From Anolis sagrei (taxonomy: Eukaryota > Chordata > Lepidosauria > Squamata > Anolidae): a stretch of 64,000 nt of DNA. The first letter of the stretch is position 1. Every line of letters begins with the position of its first letter. Below are positions 57,301 through 64,000 of the stretch, piece by piece. The position numbers were made by a program, and so were the translations under genes. The notes under the pieces were generated by a model that had not been told where the DNA came from, ran no database searches, and saw only the letters and a list, made by a program, of their open reading frames with translations. Location: NCBI RefSeq assembly GCF_037176765.1, contig NC_090024.1:105717557-105781556 (forward strand), written 5' to 3'.

Positions 57301-60300
57301 CAACAAATCCAAAGTATCTCAAATAGACAGAAGCAAAGCAAACAGTAATCTCCAAAAATGGGCCAGAGCACGAGGCACAGAGGCTGCTCCCTTGAAGCCC
57401 TATCGCCCTGTATTCTCACACTAGCGCTCCCTCTGGAACTAACTACTAACTCAAAATGCTGCTTGTATGTCAAAACAAAACCCTGGCCGAGCAACAGCTC
57501 TTAAATAAAAAGTTGAGACACTCTTAAGCTGTGGTTCCACTGTATAGCAAAACTGTACCACATATCCTTTGGGGAATATAGCAAAAACTATATCTCAAAG
57601 GAAACCCTAGGTAAAGGTAAAGGTAAAGGTAGTCCCCTGACATTAAGTCCAGTCATGTCTGACTCTGGGGTGTGGTGCTCATCTCCATTTCTAAGCCGAA
57701 GAGCCAGCGTTGTCCGTAGACACCTCCAAGGTCATGTGGCCGGCATGACTGCATGGAGCGCTGTTACCTTCCCGCCGGAGCGGTACCTATTGATCTACTC
57801 ACATTTGCATGTTTTCGAACTGCTAGGTTGGCAGAAGCTAGGGCTGACAGCGGAAGCTCACGCCGCTCCCCGGAATCGAACCTGCGACCTTTCAATCAAC
57901 AAGCTCAGCAGCTCAGTGCTTTAACCCACTGCGCCACCGGGGCCCCCAAGGAAACCCTAGAGACCACAAAATCTCCCCACCCCTGCTATACAGCCAATTC
58001 AGTCTAAATCTTTCCTGAAGAACAGGCAATCCTTGCATCACTTATTTTTACATAGACACACTGTTTAAAACAGCTCTTCAGAAAAACACAACATCCAACA
58101 GCATGGCTTGCAAAATACAAGAGATAAAGGACGAAAATGACTTTCTTTTTACAGGAACAACTATGCAGCTATATCTCTGCCAAAATGATTTCACCACTAA
58201 AGAAAAGCACAAGGAGAAATATGGAATAGAAGATACGCACTTCTTAGATTCAGATGCCGACATGCTCACATGGCACGAAAGAGTGCACCCAGGGTCAAAG
58301 GCACTCCTGGCATTTCTTAACCCACAGCACCTTCCAGTGGCTTTTGATAGTATTGGTACTTGCAAATTAACTCACATACCTGTAGGCTTGCAGCAGAAGG
58401 ATCTTGTAAACATTAATACAGACTGTTCTAAGACTATTAATCTAAATTGAGACAGAGAGAAAAAATAAACATTAAATCATACATTATGGGGTAAGTTTGT
58501 CTGACATAAATACATGTGGACAAAGAGGAATAATTATTTTCATACAGGAAAATACAGGCACAGTAATCATAGCAATTTCTACTACAAGTTGTTCATTCCA
58601 TATCAGGAATTTAAAAATCCAAAATAGCCTAAAATTGTCCACATGCACGGCTGGAAATTCTGAAATTTGTTTCAAATGGTTTAATGTACACAGACTCTGT
58701 CATGCACAGAATTATTAAATAGACGGTGCATAAAAATTATCTTCGGGTTATGTGTACAAGGTCTGTATGAAACGTAAAAGAATTTGGTGGTTAGACTTGG
58801 ATCCCATTTCCAAAGTATCTCATTATGTTTACGCAAAAAATTGAAGTAATCTGTAAGAAAGAACAATCCTTGTCATAAGACTTTTGGATAAGGAATATAC
58901 AGCCTGTACTGGATAGCATTAAGGGCTTAGTTCTGGTTACACATTTTAGATTAATTCCATCTAAATACAATCCTAATTGTGTTTTGATTTTTCTTACCTG
59001 CAAATCTACAAACACATTGTGACATTTCAGCTTCAGGACAGCAAGTAGTTTATTTTTCATGCTCACACCAGCTTTGACGCTAGAGTTGAAAGAGAGGCTT
59101 GATCTGATAGATGTGCAGGAATAGCTGCAGTTGTGGCAAGGCAGAGAAGAAGGGAGGGAGAAAGAGTGAGACGGAGAGAGGGAGTAAGAAGAATATAACA
59201 AGCTATTTGATCAAAGTAATTGGTTTGCTTGGTTGGATTTGAGGAAGATTCAAATTGTTGCTTTTTTCTCTGATGGGTTCAATTGGTATGGATTTCCGAT
59301 ACACAGTGATCTGTAGGGGAAAAACGCTGGATACTTCACAGCTGTGTAATCAAGATAATATTAGCATGCCAAAACTGCAGACTTCTAAATGATATATATT
59401 TCAGCATCACCCATTTCTTATGTTCATTTTAAACACTGATAGTGGGTGAAATAATGACATGAGAAACACTCAGCTTCAGAAAAACACATTTAACTCAAAA
59501 AAATCACACAGCCAACACCGAATTCTAAAAAAAATTAACTAAACCAATACGTAGTTAAAATCGAGGAACACATTAACCTTGTACTACACATAAGATATAT
59601 TCTTGAACTACTCAACTGAGTTAATGACTGGCCAAACAGTTTAGCAGTAATGCTATTGTTGTGTGACTTGTTGTCATCCTTTGAGTAGTCTAAAAATAAA
59701 GTTCTGAATGTGTGTGAGGATGTGCAAATATGAATTTGGAGCTGCAAATACAGAAAGCGGCACAGCTTGTAGGTAGCTGGGAAAAGGCTGTACAGATTAC
59801 TCAGCTTCCAGCCAACATATTAACTGGAATTATCAGTCAATTAAAAATATTCTAGTCAAGCAATGATCTGCTTTTTAACTTGGATTGGAAGCCAAGCCCC
59901 ATGAGGAATGGCCTAGGAAGCTGGGTATGTTTAGCTTGGAGAAAAGAAGGCTGAGAAGGGTCATGATTGCCATGATTAAATATCTGAAAGGCTATCACAT
60001 TGAGGAGGGGCAAGCGTGCTTTCTGCTGCTCTGAAAACAAGGAAATGGAGCAATAAATTCAAATAGCAGGGAAAGAGATTCCACCTGAATATTAAGAACT
60101 TCTGAACAGTAACAGCTGTTCATCAATGGAACTCTCTGCCTCAGAGTTTTGGTGGAAGCTCCTTCCTTGGAGGCTTTTAAACAGAAGCTGGATGGCCATC
60201 TGTCAGAGGTGCTTTGATTGTGATTTTCCTACATGGCACTATCCATGATACTATCCATTCTGACAGTCCGCCACTTACAGGTTAGAACAGAGGTGTCAAA

Positions 60301-62607
60301 CAGGTGGCCCTCCAGGTGTTTGGGACTCCAACTCCCATATGCCTATTACAGCTTTGGCATTCCAGGAATTTTTCACTAACAAAATTACCATGCTTCGGCA
60401 GGAACTCCCTCCCACCGTCGACACTTTGAGTGAGCTGGAGACCTTGTGGCCGCTTAGTGGGCCTATCTTCGATTTACACCGCTTCACACGGAGGATGTCG
60501 CCAGAATTCTGGCTACTGCAAAAGCAACCACCTGTTCTCTTGATCCGTGCCCCTCTTGGCTGATCAAGAGCTGCCTGGAAGGTCTACTCGATCCGTTGTG
60601 TAGTATAATCAATGGCTCTCTTGAACAGGGGATTTTTCTGGACAACCTAAAAGAGGCAAGGGTTCGTCCCTTGTTAAAGAAACCTAGCTTGGATCCTATG
60701 ACCCTTGCCAATTACCGTCCTGTTTCTAATCTGCCATTCTTAGGCAAGGTGATAGAGTGGGCTGTACTGGGACAATTGCAGCAATTCCTGGATGACACAG
60801 CTGGCCTGGACCCTTCCCAGTCAGGTTTTCGCCCGGGTCATGGGACGGAGACAGTCCTGGTTGCCATTACGGATGAACTCCGTCGCCAGTCTGACAACGG
60901 TGGATCCGCGCTACTGGTACTTCTCGACCTTATCACAGCATTTGACACCGTCGACTATGATCTAATGATTCACTGTCTTGCCATGTCCGGAGTTCGTGGT
61001 CAGGCCCTCAATTGGTTCAACTCATTTCTCCGGAACCGGAGTCAATGCATGGAGTACATGGATCAAGTCTCCGATAGATCCCCCCTCCCATGTGGGGTCC
61101 CCCAAGGTGCAATTCCTTCTCCTCTTCTCTTCAACATCTATGTTAAGACTCCTTGCTAGTTTGGCTCGGAGTTTCAGCCTGGACTGCTACCAATATGCAG
61201 ACGATACCCAACTCCTTCTGCACCTAGAGCCTGGAGCAACGTCAATTCCAGACAATTTCACCCTATGTATGGAAGCTCTGTCAAACTGGCTACGTGCTAG
61301 CAGACTGAAGGTGAACTCAGCGAAAACTGAGATTCTCTGGCATGGCCGCCCGGCAGGTCTGATTCCTCTGTTGGCCACCTTCGATGGTGCCGCCCTATCT
61401 CCATCGACCACTGTTAAGAACTTAGGTGTCATCCTGGATTCACAGCTGACAATGGAAGCTCAGGTCGCTGCTGCCAGCAAACAGGCCTTTTTCCATCTAC
61501 GACAAGCGAGGCAACTGGCACCCTACCTATCTGACGAGGCTCTGGCAACTGTCATCCATGCCACGGTGACGTCTAGGCTGGACTATTGCAATGCCCTGTA
61601 TGTGGGCCTTCCGATGTCTACGACCCGAAAGCTTCGTATTGTTCAGAATGCGGCAGCCAGGCTACTCACAAGAACACCCATGAAATGCCATATAACACCA
61701 GTACTGCAACATTTACATTGGCTTCCAACTGAGTACCGTGGCCTGTATAAAATGCTAGTTCTGACCTTTAAAACTCTTTACGGCCAGGGTCCATCGTACC
61801 TTAGGGACCGCCTCTCCTTCTCCTATCATAGGAGGTCGCAACGAACAGCCCAACGTGACTTACTCCATATACTGGGTCCTAGAGAAGTGCACTTGGAAAG
61901 GACCAGACGCAGAGCTTTTTCTATTTCTGCCCCTGCCTTGTGGAATTCCTTGCCGCCCTACATGAGAGCCATGCGTGACTTAGGGCCTTTTACTCTCGCA
62001 CTTAAGACCTGGCTTTTTACTAGAGCATTCGATCTCTGTTAATTTTTAATTTTTGTATGTATGTATTTTATCTTTTATAATTTAACTGTAAATCACCTAG
62101 AGCATTCTCGGATGGAGGGCGATTAATAAGTTATTAAATGATGATGAAGATGATATACCCTTGCAAGTTGGTCAGGAATTCTGGGAGCTGAAGTCCAAAA
62201 TACCTGGAGGGCCACAAGTTTGACACCTCTGGTTTGGGTTAGACTGTCTTCAACATTTCTTGCAATCCATACTCTAAGTTAGGTGACAAGGATCAAAATA
62301 GTCTTAGGATAAACAACTGCTAAATCTCAACAATCCTAGTTTTCAATCAGTTTCTTCATTAATCTTCCAATTAAAAGCATGCAGCATGAATACTGATACA
62401 GACATTAATCCTATTTACCTGGAATAATCACAATACACTTCAAGTGTCCGTGTATCAATCAACAATCCACACCAAGGAAAGACACAGTGAAACGGCAATT
62501 GTTTGAACCCTGACAGTCCAGGGATATCTTCATCGACAGAAAAATTCACCACCGTCTTGGATGCATTTATAACAAAGCCATACTCTGGGATTCCCGTGGC
62601 TAGGGTT
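48200..62607 (-). CDS. TERT: Telomerase reverse transcriptase, 3' part (exons 11-16), partial
   Basis: Catalytic subunit of telomerase, a nuclear enzyme that copies its RNA template onto chromosome ends. Six exons on the minus strand encode the last ~247 residues: the end of the RT palm, the primer-grip region and the C-terminal extension (thumb). Order: 62419-62607, 58998-59124, 58380-58441, 53151-53275, 50991-51128 and 48200-48303 (stop TAA 48200-48202). Diagnostic strings are [55 protein letters not shown] and DFKTILD. Exon sizes 189/127/62/125/138 equal the human exons as I recall them and all junctions are in phase. Exons 1-10, with the telomerase-specific motif and the first catalytic aspartate motifs, are outside the window. 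I looked for the 72-bp exon 10 in 62608-64000 and did not find it. Confidence 0.95.
48440..48960. repeat. G-tract/C-tract-rich repeat in TERT intron 15
   Basis: Contains G15 at 48441-48455, G12 at 48668-48679, C15 at 48699-48713 and C15 at 48894-48908. Its right end ggctacgggcct looks like a transposon terminus, but the left end was not found. Confidence 0.5.
49540..50071. mobile_element. Possible hAT right end in TERT intron 15
   Basis: On the minus strand it starts TAGAGGTGTGCAAAACATTT, like the 34037 element. The partner end is uncertain. A 149-codon minus frame here has no domain. Confidence 0.35.
50991..51128 (-). CDS. TERT: TERT exon 15
   Basis: Encodes [20 protein letters not shown] then [19 protein letters not shown] and LLVPLALC. 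Acceptor gcttgtag|aca gives 138 bp, and the G..PL.. spacing lines up with human. A second acceptor, cccatag|gta, 21 nt downstream would also be in frame (117 bp). Donor ctgt|gtaagt. Confidence 0.92.
51275..51430. mobile_element. MITE with near-perfect inverted ends
   Basis: 'aggctggattaacaccgcca' and 'tggcagtgtcgatccagcct' are inverted, enclosing repeated atataatccagtt motifs. Lies about 150 bp upstream of TERT exon 15 in transcript sense. Confidence 0.75.
51690..51840. mobile_element. MITE, same superfamily
   Basis: 'ttctacacggccatataaaa' against 'ttatatggcagtatagaa' inverted, with repeated 'gaactggattatatggcagt' inside. Confidence 0.65.
52012..52370. mobile_element. Palindromic-family DNA element copy
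   Basis: Starts tgtattgtcgaaggttttca, ends 'cgaaaaaacctacaacaatc'. Inner part aligns with 7078-7418. Confidence 0.75.
52716..52829. mobile_element. Short MITE, gggcccttccacacagc ends
   Basis: Left gggcccttccacacagc and right gctgtgtggaaagggcc are inverted; 114 bp. A diverged relative is at 55075-55215. Confidence 0.8.
53151..53275 (-). CDS. TERT: TERT exon 14
   Basis: Encodes [20 protein letters not shown] and [20 protein letters not shown]. Acceptor attctag|gtt, donor ttcag|gtgagt. 125 bp. Confidence 0.95.
53625..54350 (+). mobile_element. LTR retroelement fossil: one LTR plus a stub
   Basis: An LTR-like block from tgtaacagtagc to ...acctcaca (about 53625-54190) with AATAAA near 54104. 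It is followed at once by ttggtggcagttacc, which resembles a tRNA primer-binding site, and about 160 bp more. No coding region; broken. Family not determined. Confidence 0.55.
54375..54540 (+). mobile_element. LINE/SINE 3' tail with GT/AC microsatellite
   Basis: AT-rich start shared with the reverse copy at 3433-3475, a (GT)n(AC)n run at 54422-54468, then gtaagccgctctgagtcccc and (AAAT)n. Confidence 0.7.
54600..55070. other. TERT intron 13 stretch, nothing recognised
   Basis: Unique-looking; no exon. Confidence 0.4.
55075..55215. mobile_element. Diverged MITE of the 52716 family
   Basis: 'gggccttttcacacagctga', 'agttcaaagcagatattgtg' and 'ttctgggttatggccc' mark it. Confidence 0.55.
55612..56005 (+). 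mobile_element. tRNA-derived SINE with a duplicated head
   Basis: The full SINE runs from cccagtggcgcagtgggttg (about 55664), with B-box-like agcagttcaaatcc, to 'cttgatgtcaaggtgaaact'. An earlier partial head (agtggcacagcgggttaaac, about 55614) and 'ctatttgtggc' repeat just before it. Confidence 0.88.
56010..56695. other. TERT intron 13 stretch, nothing recognised
   Basis: Has open frames but no domain; no repeat family recognised. Confidence 0.35.
56705..56880 (-). mobile_element. LINE/SINE 3'-tail fragment, reverse
   Basis: (TTTA)-rich start, then 'cttttatcctgcccttttca' and 'cgactcagggcagcatacag', the reverse complement of a common tail. Confidence 0.65.
57033..57542. mobile_element. Mariner/pogo-like MITE with TA duplication
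   Basis: Left CAGTGATACTTTGACTTAAGAG and right inverted ctcttaagctgtggttccactg are flanked by TA (57031-57032 and 57543-57544). 510 bp, no transposase. Confidence 0.75.
57611..57947 (-). mobile_element. tRNA-derived SINE, intact, 13-bp target duplication
   Basis: On the minus strand: ggtggcgcagtgggttaaag, B box aggttcgattcc, the full body, and a (CCTTTA)n-type tail. aaggaaaccctag is exact on both sides (57598-57610 and 57948-57960). Best SINE copy in the window. Confidence 0.95.
58380..58441 (-). CDS. TERT: TERT exon 13 (62 bp)
   Basis: Encodes [20 protein letters not shown] plus two bases of an arginine codon. Acceptor aatttag|att, donor tacag|gtatgt. A 115-codon open frame on the opposite strand overlaps it and is a shadow. 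Confidence 0.93.
58998..59124 (-). CDS. TERT: TERT exon 12
   Basis: Encodes [19 protein letters not shown] and [20 protein letters not shown], close to chicken TERT. Acceptor actgcag|cta, donor tgcag|gtaaga. 127 bp. Confidence 0.95.
59130..59850. other. TERT intron 11 stretch, nothing recognised
   Basis: Unique-looking; no exon. Confidence 0.4.
59855..60240 (+). mobile_element. Old CR1 3' fragment
   Basis: 'aggaagctgggtatgtttagcttggag', 'tggaactctctgcctcagag' and 'ctggatggccatctgtcaga' match the CR1 tail of 41385-41967 at lower identity. Confidence 0.75.
60288..62231. mobile_element. hAT MITE shell around an L2
   Basis: CAGAGGTGTCAAAC / GTTTGACACCTCTG ends and matching subterminal 'gtggccctccaggt' motifs show one hAT element split by the L2. 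No clean 8-bp duplication remains. Confidence 0.75.
60340..62157 (+). mobile_element. L2 LINE with near-complete reverse transcriptase
   Basis: Encodes [91 protein letters not shown] and the C-terminus [20 protein letters not shown]...[18 protein letters not shown]. Two overlapping open frames with one shift near 61100-61160. Ends in (ATGATG)-type repeats. Endonuclease missing. Confidence 0.93.
62419..62607 (-). CDS. TERT: TERT exon 11
   Basis: Encodes [30 protein letters not shown], the motif [20 protein letters not shown]. Acceptor acctag|aac, donor ccag|gtaaat. 189 bp. Confidence 0.94.
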
Positions 62608-63500
62608 CTAGGTCAAAGCAAATGCATGGTTACAAGTTTAAATAGGCACATAATATATGACACTGTCTCTGCTCTTCTGATTTCTTTTAAAATAACATCC
62701 CCATAGCACACTTGGAGGAAACAGAAATCTGAGGATTTTTAGAAAATAATAAGAACTAGGCTGGCAACAGTCACCAAAGGGGTTTTTCTGTAGCCACCTC
62801 TATATTTTGGAATTACCGGCCATGAGAGATTCAATAGCTGAACAAGCTGTCTGTTGAGTGGCCTGTTCTGTGGGTCGTGACACTGTCTGAATTTAAAACA
62901 GTGTCACAGACCCATCTCTTCTGGCAAGGTATTGTAACGATTTTAAATTCACTATATAACAACATTTGAAAAAAAAATCTGTTCCTGGTTTGAAAGTGTT
63001 ATTCCTATTTAATTGTGCAGTACTGACTTTGAAAGTAGTTGTAATACTCCAGAAACTTTTTTTTCTGGTTGCCACAAACTATGTTGAATTGGTTGAGACT
63101 CAATACGACACTCATTGAAAAACGATAGCAAAATACGCTGCAGGATGTCCCGCAACAATGAAGTTTTTGCAGTTTAATAAACTTTCCCCATGTTTTTATG
63201 ATAGAACCAATGAGGAAATGTTATTTATAACTTAGAACAAAATGCGTGTTACATAGTGCTATGTGTTTTAATACATTTTAAATTATGTGCTGATCATTAT
63301 ACATTGGTTGTATATGCTCTTTTAAATTGATGTTTCAACGGGTTTATGTGCTAGGTGTTTTTAACTGATGGCATTATGTTGTATTGACACAACACTGGAG
63401 GCACTGAATGCTGGGAGTCCGGATATGGGGTCAATTTATTATATATTTCGCTATATGGTGTTTGTTGATTTTTTTTTTTAAAGTGGGCAACAATAACACA
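62608..63500. other. TERT intron 10, nothing recognised except a hairpin
   Basis: No exon found. 62871-62886 and 62898-62914 are inverted repeats (tgggtcgtgacactgt type). Confidence 0.4.
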
Positions 63501-63502
63501 CA

Positions 63503-64000
63503 CTAGCCGTCCCCTGCCACGCGTTGCTGTGGCCCACTCTGGTGGTCATGGGCGTTCTGTGTGGGAGGTTTGGCCCAATCCTATCTTTGGTGGGGTTCAG
63601 AATGCTCTGTGATTGTAGGTGAACTATACATCCCAGCAACTACAACTCCCAAATGTCAAGATTTTATTTTCCCCAAACTTCACCAGTGTTCACATTTGGG
63701 CATATTGAGTATTCGTGTAGAGTTTGATCCAGATCCATCATTGTTTGAGTCCACAGTGATCTCTGGATGTAGGTGAACTACAACTCCAAAATTCAAAGTC
63801 AATGTCCACCAAACTCTTCCAATATTCTGTTTGTCATTAGAGTTGTGTGTGCCAAAATTGGTTCAATCCCATCATTGGTGGAGTTCAGAATGCTCTTTGA
63901 TTGTAGGTGAACTATAGATCCCAGCAACTATAACTCCCAAATGACAAAATCAATTTTTTTGAGTGAAGGACATACATTGGGTTTTAGGTGTCTTGTGTCC
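63503..64000 (-). mobile_element. Helitron, cut by the window edge
   Basis: ctagccgtcccctgccacgc at 63503 is the inverted 3' end. The body matches 7999-8573 base for base over long stretches; the 5' end lies past 64000. Confidence 0.85.

Noticed and set aside
58103-58450. 115-codon plus-strand open frame that looked protein-like
   Set aside because: It overlaps TERT exon 13 on the opposite strand (58380-58441) and shows no domain; a shadow frame.
62893-63075. ARRDGSVTL string as a possible TERT exon 9/10 piece
   Set aside because: It is part of the inverted repeat at 62871-62914, no following LVDDFLLVTPHL-like codons, no fitting splice sites.

Overview
This is squamate reptile DNA, most likely from an iguanian lizard (Anolis/Sceloporus-like). 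The window is gene-poor, AT-rich and crowded with repeats. It holds CR1, L2, L1, RTE-BovB, R4-like and jockey/Vingi-like LINEs, tRNA-derived SINEs, hAT and mariner MITEs, Helitrons and a few LTR fossils. That mixture is characteristic of lizards. The species call is inference from repeat content and protein similarity; no database was searched.

Two host genes lie tail to tail. (1) Positions 1999-42410 (+) carry a complete 12-exon gene for a sodium-dependent neutral amino acid transporter. I identify it as SLC6A18 (B0AT3/XT2). The exons join in phase to 605 codons plus a stop, against 628 residues in human. Intron 5 appears to use a GC-AG splice pair. (2) Positions 48200-62607 (-) carry the last six exons (human numbering 11-16) of telomerase reverse transcriptase, TERT. 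The exon sizes are 189, 127, 62, 125 and 138 bp, then a final exon ending in the DFKTILD-stop tail. These five internal sizes match the human exons as I remember them. The 5' part of TERT (exons 1-10) must lie to the right of the window. The convergent SLC6A18-TERT order is the same as at human 5p15.33.

Layout: 1-1998 upstream repeats; 1999-42590 SLC6A18, whose introns carry most of the repeats; 42.6-46.9 kb the intergenic gap, filled by two Vingi-like LINEs, one of them interrupted by a solo LTR; 46.9-48.2 kb the probable TERT 3' UTR; 48.2-62.6 kb TERT exons 16 to 11; 62.6-64 kb TERT intron 10, with a Helitron at the right edge.

Insertions are heavily nested and several can be ordered from target-site duplications. 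An L2 and an R4-like LINE sit inside a SPIN-like hAT. A Helitron sits inside a hAT. An L2 splits a Ty1/copia relic. A SINE sits at the end of a long-TIR element. A ~77-bp minisatellite fills much of SLC6A18 intron 3, and a perfect 46-bp-arm palindrome lies 65 bp past the exon 1 splice donor. I found no wholly new gene system; the points most worth checking are the GC-AG intron, the SPIN-like hAT, the Helitron family, the palindrome and the minisatellite.
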